A program made the translations under genes and the position numbers. A stretch of 35,849 nt of DNA from a virus: IMG/VR virus record IMGVR_UViG_3300028739_000015, positions 1 to 35,849 of that record. The stretch is one strand, 5' to 3'. Under the pieces are notes generated by a model. That model did no database searches. It was not told where the DNA came from and worked only from the letters and a program-made list of their open reading frames with translations. Below are positions 16,879 to 24,682 of the stretch, one piece after another. The stretch's first letter is position 1, and every line of letters begins with the position of its first letter.

Positions 16879-17346
16879 ATGGCAGATAAGGCAAAAAGAA
16901 GGACGAAACAAGAAATGAAAGCATTATACGATTATGCCAAATTGTTGTTTGTGTATGACAAGCTGACGCAAAAAGAAATTTCGCTTAAAACTGGCGTCAG
17001 CGAGGTAACCATTAGCAAGTGGGTACGCGATGACAATTGGGATGATTATCGGAAGGCTATATCTGTGACCCGTGACGAACGATATCGGTCTACCATCAAC
17101 CAATTGACCGAGATGGACAACCTGATTAAAAGTCGCGATGAAAATCACCGATTCCCAACAAAAGAGGAATCCAACATCAGACGCCGCCTGGTTGCTGACT
17201 TGAATGCCTTAGAAGTAGAATGCGGAATAGTAGATGTGATAAATGTGTCTATAAAACTATTAGAATGGTTGCGTCAGGTAGACGTGGAAAAAGCAAAAGA
17301 GATATCCGATATTTTTAACTCATATATAAAGTCAACGCTTAAGTAA
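16879..17346 (+). CDS. terS: Terminase small subunit
   Basis: 155 residues when started at MADKAKRRTKQEMKAL (16879); an upstream Met at 16855 is in frame but less likely. An N-terminal helix-turn-helix (LTQKEISLKTGVSEVTISKWVRDDNWDDYRKAI, about residues 30-62) has the Trp-rich end characteristic of phage small terminases and Mu gp27-like proteins. The C-terminal helices should oligomerise. It recognises phage DNA for packaging. First gene of the plus-strand head operon, followed by the large subunit. Confidence 0.8.
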   Translation: MADKAKRRTKQEMKALYDYAKLLFVYDKLTQKEISLKTGVSEVTISKWVRDDNWDDYRKAISVTRDERYRSTINQLTEMDNLIKSRDENHRFPTKEESNIRRRLVADLNALEVECGIVDVINVSIKLLEWLRQVDVEKAKEISDIFNSYIKSTLK

Positions 17347-17410
17347 TAATCGGCAGGGCGGAACCAGCGGTCAGCGTTAGCTAATTCCAATTCCGACAAA
17401 TACTAACTAT

Positions 17411-18976
17411 ATGGCTAAGCAAGCAGACAAACAAGCACTAAAGGAATGGGAAGAATACCGAAAGGCACTCATCACAGGGACGGCGCTCGAATACAATAAA
17501 ACGACAGCGGATATTGAAAAGCATCGTAAGTACCTCGAGGCACGTCCCATCGAGTGGATGATGTACATGTTTCCAAACTATGCTACATCAGAATTCGCCC
17601 CATTCCATTTAGACTATATAGATAGAGTTATTGCCAATCCGGAGTGGTACGAAGTAGTTTCGTGGGCTCGCGAGCTGGCAAAAGACACTGTCACCATGAT
17701 GTTGATGTTCTATCTGAACTTAACAGGCAAGAAGAAATTTACCCTTTTTGTTTCAAGTTCATGGACTGCTGCATCTGACTTGCTAAAACCATATATGATC
17801 AATTACGAAAGTAATCAACGCATAATCGCCTATTATGGCGAACAAAAAAGCTTTGGTAATTGGGAGGATGGCGATTTTACAGTCAAATGCGGTGCTCGTT
17901 ATGTCGCTTTAGGAGCCGGACAAAGCCCCCGTGGAAAGAAAAATGAACAACTTCGCCCGGACTCAATAATTTGTACCGATTTAGATACCGATGAGGATTG
18001 CAAAAACACTTCTACCATCGATAAACGAATGGACTGGCTGGAAGGTGCATTGTACTTCACGCGTTCAGTATCCAAACCATTATTATTCCTGGTACTCGGA
18101 AACATTATTGCCGAAGATTGCTGCGTGAAACGATGTGCAAAAAAAGCACGCCACCACGATATCATTAATCTACGTATGGTCAACATAAAAAAGCCCGACC
18201 CTATTAATGATTATCGCTACGGCAAAAGCGTTTGGCCGGCTAAAAACACGGAAGAGATGATCAATATTGTATTGGCTAATATCTCTATGCGTATAGCCAT
18301 GCAAGAGGCCTTTAATCATCCCGTACCCGAAGGTGATATATTCAAGGAACTAACCTGGGCTAAATGTCCGCAGTTATCAACTATGCCGTATGTAATTGGA
18401 TATGCCGACCCGTCACCATCCAACAAGGACAAGCAAAAGAAGGGAGTCAGCTTCAAATCGATTTTTATTATCGGTTACAAGGATAGTAAATTTTACATAT
18501 ATACCGGATTTCTGGATCAGGTAAATAATGCTGTATTTGTCGACTGGTTTTATGATCTACGCGATTATGTCAACGGTCGCACAACCGTGTACAATTACGT
18601 TGAAAATAATACACTTCAAGACCCATTTTATGAACAGGTGTTCAAACCGATGTTCTTGGCAAAGGGTAAGGAAAAAGGATTTATCAGTATCACGCCCGAC
18701 GATAGGAAAAAACCGGCTAAGGAAATAAGAATAGAGGGGACGCTAGAACCGCTTAACCGTAACGGACAACTAATTTTCAACATTGACGAAAAAGCCAATC
18801 CAAACATGGTTCGATTGGCTGAGCAATTCCGCCTTTTCACCATGCAACTCAAAGCACCTGCCGATGGACCCGATGCCATTGAAGGCGGCGTATGGATACT
18901 CAATCAAAAAATTGCAACCATGACAACGGGCGACTGGAAATCATGGAGCAGACCAACGAACAAAAAACGAATATAA
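17411..18976 (+). CDS. terL: Terminase large subunit
   Basis: 521 residues. The N-terminal ATPase region has a Walker A-like segment WARELAKDTVTMM (about 92-104), a Walker B segment SIICTDLDTDED (about 190-201) and a coupling region LVLGNIIAEDCCVK. The nuclease half begins near YVIGYADPSPSNKDKQKKG (about 328), with Asp in YADPS as a likely metal ligand, and has VYNYVENNTLQDPFYEQVF later. The order fits large terminases of Mu-like phages, which package DNA headfuls including host flanks. The Walker A loop lacks the usual Gly-Lys-Ser/Thr spacing (KDT instead of KST), worth noting but common among distant terminases. Confidence 0.85.
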   Translation: MAKQADKQALKEWEEYRKALITGTALEYNKTTADIEKHRKYLEARPIEWMMYMFPNYATSEFAPFHLDYIDRVIANPEWYEVVSWARELAKDTVTMMLMFYLNLTGKKKFTLFVSSSWTAASDLLKPYMINYESNQRIIAYYGEQKSFGNWEDGDFTVKCGARYVALGAGQSPRGKKNEQLRPDSIICTDLDTDEDCKNTSTIDKRMDWLEGALYFTRSVSKPLLFLVLGNIIAEDCCVKRCAKKARHHDIINLRMVNIKKPDPINDYRYGKSVWPAKNTEEMINIVLANISMRIAMQEAFNHPVPEGDIFKELTWAKCPQLSTMPYVIGYADPSPSNKDKQKKGVSFKSIFIIGYKDSKFYIYTGFLDQVNNAVFVDWFYDLRDYVNGRTTVYNYVENNTLQDPFYEQVFKPMFLAKGKEKGFISITPDDRKKPAKEIRIEGTLEPLNRNGQLIFNIDEKANPNMVRLAEQFRLFTMQLKAPADGPDAIEGGVWILNQKIATMTTGDWKSWSRPTNKKRI

Positions 18977-18988
18977 ATTTCTCACACA

Positions 18989-19306
18989 ATGAAAAAACTA
19001 ATTTATTTCTTTCAAGCGATGAACTATCGCCGTAAGGTTCGCCGAATGAACCGACTTACAAAGTTCAGGTATTTCAAAAAAGCATGTCATGAAGCTCGGA
19101 AGCTTTCAAAAGAAAACGACGGAAAACGTTTCCGTGTATTCCTTTTTGACAAATATCGTGTGTGGAGTCGTGAAGATATTCAGCGCATGAAAAATCAGGG
19201 AGTAATTTCCAAAAAAGAAAGTACTGGCATATTATCAAAAAACTGCTTTTACGATACATTGACATGTACAAATACGCATCCACAATTTTCAAATCGTAAA
19301 GTATAA
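18989..19306 (+). CDS. Small basic protein of unknown function
   Basis: 105 residues, rich in Lys and Arg, starting MKKLIYFFQAMNYRRKVRRM 12 bases after the terminase stop. The N-terminal two thirds form charged helices, with RFRVFLFDKYRVWSREDIQRMK in the middle resembling small proteins seen in Bacteroidota prophages. No domain is recognised. It is inside the head operon, so expression with packaging genes is expected. The last 25 residues are low in structure and may be poorly conserved. Confidence 0.6.
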   Translation: MKKLIYFFQAMNYRRKVRRMNRLTKFRYFKKACHEARKLSKENDGKRFRVFLFDKYRVWSREDIQRMKNQGVISKKESTGILSKNCFYDTLTCTNTHPQFSNRKV

Positions 19307-19313
19307 CGCGTAA

Positions 19314-19333
19314 AGACAAGGCATGCCTTGTCT
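19314..19333. repeat. Palindromic repeat, family A (perfect 20-bp copy)
   Basis: AGACAAGGCATGCCTTGTCT is a perfect palindrome between the small basic protein gene and the DUF1320-like gene. Confidence 0.85.
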
Positions 19334-19353
19334 CCGTATAAACCCAAATAATC

Positions 19354-19776
19354 ATGGCCTACGTAACACAACAAGAAATAACCACCCATCTCGGTGCGGC
19401 TCAAATATCAGCCATTAGCGATGGCGATGACACTGCACTGGAATTCGCCATTGATGCTGCCGTCAAGGAAGCTAAAGGCTACTTGCAAGCATTTGATATC
19501 GCGACTGAACTTGCAAAAACGGGCACTGATCGTAACTCGTTGCTTATGGTATTCATCAAAGATTTAGCCGTATGGCACTTTGTTAATATCTGCAACGTAA
19601 ATACAAGCTTGGAGTTACGCGAAAACCGATATAACCGCGCTGTGGCATGGCTTAAAGAGGTTCAGAAAGGCAATGTTATCCCCGATCTTCCCGAAAAAAC
19701 AAATACAGATGGAGAATCTAACAATTTGCCATACAAGGTAACAAGCAACACAAAACGCACTAATCACATCGAATAA
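19354..19776 (+). CDS. DUF1320 / Mu gp36-like head-tail protein
   Basis: 140 residues. It has the pattern of the DUF1320 family: YVTQQEITTHLG at the N terminus, a variable acidic stretch, then AIDAAVKEAKGYL and FIKDLAVWHFVNICN..ELRENRYNRAVAWLKEVQKG. In Mu, gp36 lies among head completion genes and is thought to act at the head-tail interface. It ends one base before the portal gene, so the two are co-translated. The C-terminal 25 residues (after LPEKTN) look disordered. Confidence 0.8.
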   Translation: MAYVTQQEITTHLGAAQISAISDGDDTALEFAIDAAVKEAKGYLQAFDIATELAKTGTDRNSLLMVFIKDLAVWHFVNICNVNTSLELRENRYNRAVAWLKEVQKGNVIPDLPEKTNTDGESNNLPYKVTSNTKRTNHIE

Positions 19777-19777
19777 T

Positions 19778-22036
19778 ATGGCTGAGAATAAAACAAATCC
19801 TATTGGGTTCACGGCAACCGACAAACCAATGATCAGCAAGCCGGGACAAACCGTCATCCAAACGATGGTAGTTCGTCCATCTCGTATAGAATCGGCAGAT
19901 ATTAGTACCTGGACGAACGCTATCAACTCATTCAAGAATGGTACCAGAACAGCATGGTTTAATCTCTGTCAAAATCTGTTATCCGATGGAGTGTTGGCTG
20001 ATGCTATTGATAAATTGGTGGAAGAGGTCACAGGTTCCGAAATTGCGTTTCAAATGGACGGTCAACAGGTTGACATTATCAATGATATTATTGATACGCC
20101 CGAATTCGAAGAGCTATTAAAAGAAATTGCGCTATCCAAGGTTTATGGACGTTCAGTTATTGAGGTTGGCTTTACTCCGGCTTTCGATGTGTTCAGTTTT
20201 CCACGAAAAAACTGTATTATCAAAAACATGGATAAACCGCTTTCTGAGCGTATAAAATTCATTGCATCCAAAGAAGGTGATACATCCGGTTATGATTATA
20301 GCAAGGATGAGTTTATTTTCGAGGTAGGGAAAGATGATGATTTAGGGCTTATTTTCCGTGCCGCGCAATATGTTATTTATAAGCGCGGAAACTTCGGAGA
20401 CTGGGCACAATTTGCCGAAATTTTCGGCATGCCATTCCTGTTGGGTAAATATAACTCAACTGACACCAATGCCCGTGATCAGCTTTTTGAAGCCTTAAGT
20501 CAGATAGGTGGGAAGCCGGTGGCGGCAGTTCCGAAGGAATCTGATGTTGAAGTGGTACAAAATTCATCAAGCGGTTCGAGTGCATTGTATAAAGATTTGA
20601 AAGACGCCTGTAACGAAGAGATATTGATTGCCATTCAGGGCGAAACAATGACAACTTTGTCAGGATCGTCACTGTCGCAGTCTAAAGTGCATCAGGATAC
20701 AAATTCCAAGAAAGGCAAAGCGCTGAAGCGTTACGTACAACGCATGCTCAACAAACACCTGGTACCGCTACTAATAAAGCGCGGTTATCCCGTTGTAGGT
20801 GGTAAGTTCGTGTTTCCAAAATCAGCAACCGACATAACGGTGGAAGAATTATCAACCTTGTCCGAGATTCTTGACATTCCGGCTGAATGGGCACATAACA
20901 AATACGGTATCCCAATGGCAAAAGATGGGGATAAACTGGCTAAGAAGTCACAAACTGCTACGCCTGTCAATCCCGATCCAACGCCACTAGACCCTACCCC
21001 TGCAACACCGTCGCCAAAGTCACCATCGTCGCCATCTTCAAAAAAACCGACGGCAAAACTAGCTGATACGGAATACGACAGAACTTTGATAGAAAAATTC
21101 ATAAATCTATTTGATTTTTTCGCAAACGCCCGGACGCTGGGGAGCCGGGCAAACTTGAACGCGAAATCAACGAACAATACACACACAGCCACTAACGAGA
21201 TGTCCCCTTTTAAAGGGGACGAGCACGAAGTGCGGAGGGGTTCGGGGTTAAACCTATCCGATGATTACTCTATAAATGTAAACGAACTTGTAAACCGTGC
21301 AATACGCGAACTGTACGACGACAAAACAAAGCGGGATGAACTGATTAACCGTAACCTGTTCGAAGCAACGTATACGCCACTTATTACAGCCATTAGCACT
21401 GAATTGGCGCCAACGAATGACAATGCATTTATAAATCAGTTTTCTGAAAACACGGCTGTTTTTTCGGCATTTAAAAACCATTTACAAACCAAAGAAATAG
21501 TAGCTCTTTTGGTGGACGAAAATGGAAAGCTAAAGCCATTTTACAAATTTAAGAAAGATGCCTTACAAGTATCACAGAAATACAATGTAGAGTGGTTGAA
21601 AACGGAATATAACCAAGCCGTCAGAACAGCTCGTACAGCGGCCAATTTGAAGGGATGGGAAAAGACATTAGACCTGTATCCTAATCTCGAATACATGGAG
21701 ACAACGGCCAACGAACCTGATGAAAAACATCTAACTTATGTTGGCACTATTTTACCATTTAATCACCCATGGTTTAAAAAACACATGCCTCCGAGCCGTT
21801 GGGGTTGCCAGTGCTCGGTTCGTCAAACCGACAAGCCGGTGACTGCTGTTCCGGATGGTGATTACAACGCCCCCGGATTCGATAATAATCCGGCAGAAAC
21901 AGCACAGATTGTTGATGTCAAGGAAACGGCATATTATAAAAATACGGACGCAAAACAACGTAAAAGCATTATGGCCGAAGCCGAAAAGCTTTTAAAAGCA
22001 ATTGCCGACGAAAAAGCAGCAGAAAACAACCCGTAG
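19778..22036 (+). CDS. Portal protein (DUF935/gp29) fused to MuF-type head protein (gp30)
   Basis: 752 residues. Residues 1 to about 390 match the Mu gp29 portal family (ADAIDKLVEEVTGSEIAFQM, RAAQYVIYKRGNFGDWAQFAEIFGMPFLLGKY, LSGSSLSQSKVHQDTN). A Pro/Ser-rich linker follows (DPTPLDPTPATPSPKSPSSP, about 405-428). The C-terminal part ends in the MuF signature PPSRWGCQCSVR (about 670). In Mu these are two genes. The palindromic family B repeat (21202-21242) is translated in frame in the linker-to-MuF region. The portal is the DNA channel of the head; MuF proteins are minor head proteins needed for morphogenesis. Confidence 0.85.
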   Translation: MAENKTNPIGFTATDKPMISKPGQTVIQTMVVRPSRIESADISTWTNAINSFKNGTRTAWFNLCQNLLSDGVLADAIDKLVEEVTGSEIAFQMDGQQVDIINDIIDTPEFEELLKEIALSKVYGRSVIEVGFTPAFDVFSFPRKNCIIKNMDKPLSERIKFIASKEGDTSGYDYSKDEFIFEVGKDDDLGLIFRAAQYVIYKRGNFGDWAQFAEIFGMPFLLGKYNSTDTNARDQLFEALSQIGGKPVAAVPKESDVEVVQNSSSGSSALYKDLKDACNEEILIAIQGETMTTLSGSSLSQSKVHQDTNSKKGKALKRYVQRMLNKHLVPLLIKRGYPVVGGKFVFPKSATDITVEELSTLSEILDIPAEWAHNKYGIPMAKDGDKLAKKSQTATPVNPDPTPLDPTPATPSPKSPSSPSSKKPTAKLADTEYDRTLIEKFINLFDFFANARTLGSRANLNAKSTNNTHTATNEMSPFKGDEHEVRRGSGLNLSDDYSINVNELVNRAIRELYDDKTKRDELINRNLFEATYTPLITAISTELAPTNDNAFINQFSENTAVFSAFKNHLQTKEIVALLVDENGKLKPFYKFKKDALQVSQKYNVEWLKTEYNQAVRTARTAANLKGWEKTLDLYPNLEYMETTANEPDEKHLTYVGTILPFNHPWFKKHMPPSRWGCQCSVRQTDKPVTAVPDGDYNAPGFDNNPAETAQIVDVKETAYYKNTDAKQRKSIMAEAEKLLKAIADEKAAENNP
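21202..21242. repeat. Dispersed repeat, family B, in frame within the portal-MuF gene
   Basis: Reads GTCCCCTTTTAAAGGGGAC, then a GAGCACGAAGTGCGGAGGGG-type tail. The 19-base first part is a perfect inverted repeat. Translated here as SPFKGDEHEVRRGSG. Related copies are at 25724-25759 and 25839-25873. Confidence 0.85.
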
Positions 22037-22137
22037 AGACAACGCATGCGTTGTCTCACATAAAAGCGCATGCATTGTCTCACATAAAAACGCATGCGTT
22101 GTCTCACATAAAAACGCATGCGTTGTCTCGCTTACAT
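22037..22137. repeat. Family A palindrome in four 24-bp tandem units
   Basis: CGCATGC recurs at 22043, 22067, 22091 and 22115, exactly 24 bases apart. Each unit carries CGCATGCGTTGTCTC (unit 2 with one change) followed by ACATAAAA. The first unit, with AGACAA on its left, is a full palindrome. The array fills the gap between the portal-MuF stop and the gpG-like gene. Confidence 0.9.
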
Positions 22138-22141
22138 AAAA

Positions 22142-22627
22142 ATGAAGGTCATGGATATCGAAGAATTTGCCAAACAATTTGAAAGCCGAATGAAAGAAGT
22201 GAATGAATTCATTCAGGGCGATGAAGTGAAAACCATTATGGGAGTAGAAGCTGTCAACCACTACAAAGAATCATTCGCCAACGAAGGATTTACAGACAAA
22301 ACACTTGAAAAGTGGCAGGAAGTAGAACGCCGTAAACCGTCGTCTGAGTGGTACCGAAAAGGTAAAGCCAGCGCTGGGCGTAAGATATTAAGTGGAGAAA
22401 CAAAAGAACTACAGCAATCAACCAATTACACCTACATTGCCGATGGTGTAAGAATCACAAATGCAACACCGTATGCATCCGTTCACCAATTTGGCGAAAT
22501 GGCCAAGATATTTGGGCAAAAAGAGTTTACCATGAAAGCACGTCCATTTTTTGGACCATCAGTAGTCATGGTCGACAATATTAAAACCAAAATAACAAAC
22601 GAAATCAAAAACAAACTAACTAAATAA
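22142..22627 (+). CDS. Virion morphogenesis protein (Mu gpG / Phage_tail_S-like)
   Basis: 161 residues from ATG at 22142, or 158 from the second ATG at 22151; the longer upstream frame runs through the repeat array and is rejected. Typical features are W-Q-E-V-E-R-R-K (ekWQEVERRKPSSEW), GRKILSGETKELQQS, then ITNATPYASVHQFGE and MKARPFFGPS, which match the gpG/virion morphogenesis family. The family acts in head or tail completion. It follows the portal-MuF gene as in Mu. Confidence 0.85.
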   Translation: MKVMDIEEFAKQFESRMKEVNEFIQGDEVKTIMGVEAVNHYKESFANEGFTDKTLEKWQEVERRKPSSEWYRKGKASAGRKILSGETKELQQSTNYTYIADGVRITNATPYASVHQFGEMAKIFGQKEFTMKARPFFGPSVVMVDNIKTKITNEIKNKLTK

Positions 22628-22631
22628 TCCC

Positions 22632-23075
22632 ATGAAAGCAATTTATACCGACATTCTCGATCGGATTTCTCAAGCCGTTACGACAATAAAATGGGTTGAT
22701 TACGACCGCGGGCAGCTAGACAATCAAAACCAACGACCGGCGCTCGCTTTCCCTTGCGCACTTATTGGCATCAAATTTCCGGACTGCCGGGACTTGACCG
22801 ATCGAATGCAATCATGTAAAGCCACTATTACCGTGCGCCTGGCATTCGACACTATGAACACCAACACCAATGCTTCCGTCACATACCAAAAGCGAGATGT
22901 TGCGTTAGAGCCGCTCGACGTGATAGCTTACGTGTACAAGAACCTGCAAGCCTACGAAACCGGTAATTTCAACTCCCTGAGCCGAAAGTCACAAGGAGAC
23001 GAAAAACGAAGCGACGGACTATTTGTTTACCAAATAGTTTTTAGCTGCGAAATAATTGATCAAACGGCCGAATAA
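22632..23075 (+). CDS. Tail-terminator-like protein (Mu gp37-like)
   Basis: 147 residues, last gene of the plus-strand head operon. It starts MKAIYTDILDRISQAVTTIKW, contains RPALAFPCALIGIKFPDC and a strand-rich C-terminal half (ATITVRLAFDTMN, LFVYQIVFSCEI), a pattern shared by tail terminator or gp37-type proteins that cap the tail and join it to the head. The stop codon lies inside the 52-bp terminator palindrome. The assignment is mainly from gene order. Confidence 0.55.
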   Translation: MKAIYTDILDRISQAVTTIKWVDYDRGQLDNQNQRPALAFPCALIGIKFPDCRDLTDRMQSCKATITVRLAFDTMNTNTNASVTYQKRDVALEPLDVIAYVYKNLQAYETGNFNSLSRKSQGDEKRSDGLFVYQIVFSCEIIDQTAE

Positions 23076-23119
23076 CAAAAAAGCCTGTGCAGATCTGCAC
23101 AGGCTTTTTTGTTATTCGG
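23068..23119. terminator. Bidirectional terminator, perfect 52-bp palindrome
   Basis: Perfect inverted repeat centred at 23093/23094: a GC-rich core GCCTGTGCAGATCTGCACAGGC with A6 on the left and T6 on the right, extended by nine more pairs including the stop codon of the upstream gene. It can stop transcription from both the head operon (plus) and the lipoprotein gene (minus). Confidence 0.92.
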
Positions 23120-23126
23120 TTAGTTT

Positions 23127-23501
23127 TTATTGTTTTGTATATACTCTAAAGCCGCCTGCAAGTGTTCCCATTGTAGTTTTTAGAACAGAACCGGTTATTT
23201 TACCTTTGATTGTTCCTGTCTTAGTTGTCCATGATACGGAATCACCATTTATCTTACAAGTACCATTGACTAAATATGTTCCTGGGAAAGATGCTGATCC
23301 AGATCGAACATTAATTTCCTGACAAGTTGATTCTGTTAGAAATTCTATAGTTGTAGTGCAGACACCACCATAAACTAACTTTGAAATATCATCGTTTGCA
23401 GTCCATTTTGTTCCAATATATTTACTTAATTCAACAGGATCATTTGATTGACATCCATATGCTATAATAATAATAGTTAATAGTAAAATAACTTTTTTCA
23501 T
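23127..23501 (-). CDS. Small lipoprotein (candidate lysogenic conversion gene)
   Basis: 124 residues with a type II signal peptide (MKKVILLLTIIIIAYGC, acceptor Cys at 17). The mature part is a small beta-rich domain (GTKWTANDDISKL, CTTTIEFLTESTCQEI, GTYLVNGTCKINGDSVSWTTK) similar in style to the lipocalin-like or META-like secreted proteins of Bacteroidota. It has its own consensus promoter (23536-23565) and a strong terminator downstream, so it forms an independent transcription unit between early and head genes. This suggests expression in the lysogen. Any role in surface change or exclusion is inference. Confidence 0.75.
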   Translation of the reverse strand: MKKVILLLTIIIIAYGCQSNDPVELSKYIGTKWTANDDISKLVYGGVCTTTIEFLTESTCQEINVRSGSASFPGTYLVNGTCKINGDSVSWTTKTGTIKGKITGSVLKTTMGTLAGGFRVYTKQ

Positions 23502-23535
23502 ACGATATAATTTAATTTGTTTGTGTTTTATTTTG

Positions 23536-23565
23536 CAAAAATAAAGAGTTTACCCGAATTAACAA
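23536..23565 (-). promoter_or_regulatory. Bacteroides-type promoter of the small lipoprotein gene
   Basis: On the minus strand TTG (23563-23565), 19 bases, then TATTTTTG (23536-23543). It matches the consensus and lies 35 bases upstream of the lipoprotein start. Confidence 0.75.
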
Positions 23566-23589
23566 GCAAACTCATTAAAATTTAAATTA

Positions 23590-23898
23590 TTAATTTTTCG
23601 ATATGTTATCTGTAGTTCTTCGGTATAGATTATCCATTGCTTTTTCAAATAAAACATTTAAATCTGTTTTGCTGTCCTTGTCTTCAAAAAAGAAATTGAC
23701 ATTGATAGCATTAGCTATTTGCAAGAATACGTCTAAATTAGGCTTATATTTTAGCGAAAAAAACCGGCTTACATTCGATTGAACTAATCCAGTTTCAGCA
23801 GCTATTTGCTGCTGTGTTATACTTTTGCTTTCTGCAATTTCTTTAAGAAGCAAGACGAGCAGCTTCCACTGCTCGTTTTGATTTGTATTTTGTACCAT
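23590..23898 (-). CDS. XRE-family transcription regulator
   Basis: 102 residues with a Cro/C1-type helix-turn-helix (ITQQQIAAETGLVQSNVSRFFS, about 27-48), followed by LKYKPNLDVFLQIANAINVNFFFED. A C-terminal helical tail probably dimerises. It lies three bases after the acidic 115-residue gene and shares its promoter. That promoter (24301-24330) contains a palindrome of the size such proteins bind, so autoregulation is plausible. It could be a lysogeny or late-gene regulator; the main repressor of a Mu-like phage would be expected beyond the transposase, outside the window. Confidence 0.75.
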   Translation of the reverse strand: MVQNTNQNEQWKLLVLLLKEIAESKSITQQQIAAETGLVQSNVSRFFSLKYKPNLDVFLQIANAINVNFFFEDKDSKTDLNVLFEKAMDNLYRRTTDNISKN

Positions 23899-23901
23899 AT
23901 A

Positions 23902-24249
23902 TTAATAATTAGCTGCCCATTCAGCTATATCTCCGTAAGTTGCATTATCAAAGTCAAAATCGTAATCATCAAAATCAAGGCTTTCAAAAAGTATTCTTCC
24001 TATTTCTTCTTTGAAATTTTCCATCAAAAAAGAATCTAAATCAGAATAAGGGATAGTTTCATTTCCATTGCAATCTGTGTAAGTTTCAGTTTCTTCGCTG
24101 TAAAAACAATCATTTTCATAAGTGATTCCAAAATGTTCCTCTACATTTGGAAATACTGATTGAATAAAGTACATTTCACCATTAAATGAGAAGTACAATC
24201 CTTGACGTCCGTAACCTTGTTGTTTTGTTGTGAAATTAAACGTTTTCAT
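23902..24249 (-). CDS. Small acidic protein of unknown function
   Basis: 115 residues when started at MKTFNFTTKQQGYGRQGLYF (24249); the longer frame upstream would run through the promoter and operator. Very acidic in the C-terminal half (FESLDFDDYDFDFDNATYGD). No domain is recognised. It is co-transcribed with the XRE gene downstream (3-base gap). Small acidic proteins next to phage regulators sometimes act as antirepressors or DNA mimics, but nothing here proves this. Confidence 0.6.
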   Translation of the reverse strand: MKTFNFTTKQQGYGRQGLYFSFNGEMYFIQSVFPNVEEHFGITYENDCFYSEETETYTDCNGNETIPYSDLDSFLMENFKEEIGRILFESLDFDDYDFDFDNATYGDIAEWAANY

Positions 24250-24300
24250 AATAATTTGCCGTATTATACTGTTGCCGCCAGCTCTAATTGTTTGATGATG

Positions 24301-24330
24301 CAAGATTATATCAAATATGATATATAACAA
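24301..24330 (-). promoter_or_regulatory. Promoter with operator-like palindrome in the spacer
   Basis: On the minus strand TTG (24328-24330), 19 bases, TAATCTTG (24301-24308), one mismatch from consensus. The palindrome TATATCA-AATA-TGATATA (24307-24324) fills the space between the two boxes. It precedes the acidic-protein/XRE operon. Confidence 0.6.
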
Positions 24331-24334
24331 TAGC

Positions 24335-24380
24335 ATTTATAGTTAAAGTTTATGCTCGAAGCTAACATTTAACTATAAAT
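24335..24380. repeat. 13-bp inverted repeat with 20-base spacer
   Basis: ATTTATAGTTAAA (24335-24347) and its exact complement TTTAACTATAAAT (24368-24380). It lies just downstream of the 78-residue gene and upstream of the promoter at 24301-24330. It has no GC core or T run, so it looks more like a second binding site or upstream element than a terminator. Confidence 0.75.
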
Positions 24381-24385
24381 CTAAA

Positions 24386-24622
24386 TTATTCAAATAATTT
24401 CAATTGAGTCGGGTCATCATCCGGCTTCATTTCGTCATCTACAGCCTTCTGATAACGCCAAAATGTCCTTTCACTAATACCAGTTGCAGGCTTTACTATA
24501 TTTCGATACACCCACAACTTGCAGCGGTCCTGCCTGCCCGGCTCATAGTTCTGCCGGATAATAAGCTTTATCTTTTCAGCCGAAATACGCCGGCTTATAT
24601 GTTTCGGATGTTTTTTAGCCAT
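24386..24622 (-). CDS. Small basic protein, possible HTH DNA-binding protein
   Basis: 78 residues, basic in the first two thirds. The segment KPATGISERTFWRYQKAVDDE near residues 45-65 resembles a helix-turn-helix recognition region. In Mu the middle-gene activator (Mor) is encoded in a similar place, after the early operon, but no Mor signature is seen. It is followed by the 13-bp inverted repeat and regulator operon. A regulatory role is a guess. Confidence 0.5.
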   Translation of the reverse strand: MAKKHPKHISRRISAEKIKLIIRQNYEPGRQDRCKLWVYRNIVKPATGISERTFWRYQKAVDDEMKPDDDPTQLKLFE

Positions 24623-24682
24623 TTAATTACTATTTAAATTGTATTTACTCCCCAATACTAGTTAGGTTGAAGCATGAAAAAA

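Noticed and set aside
22037-22137. Four 24-bp repeats resembling a CRISPR array
   Set aside because: The units are tandem and contiguous without unique spacers, and no cas gene is present. They are copies of a palindrome found elsewhere in the window.
21934-22261. Minus-strand frames with repeated MRFYVRQ peptides
   Set aside because: They come from translating the tandem palindrome array in reverse; they overlap the portal-MuF and gpG-like genes.
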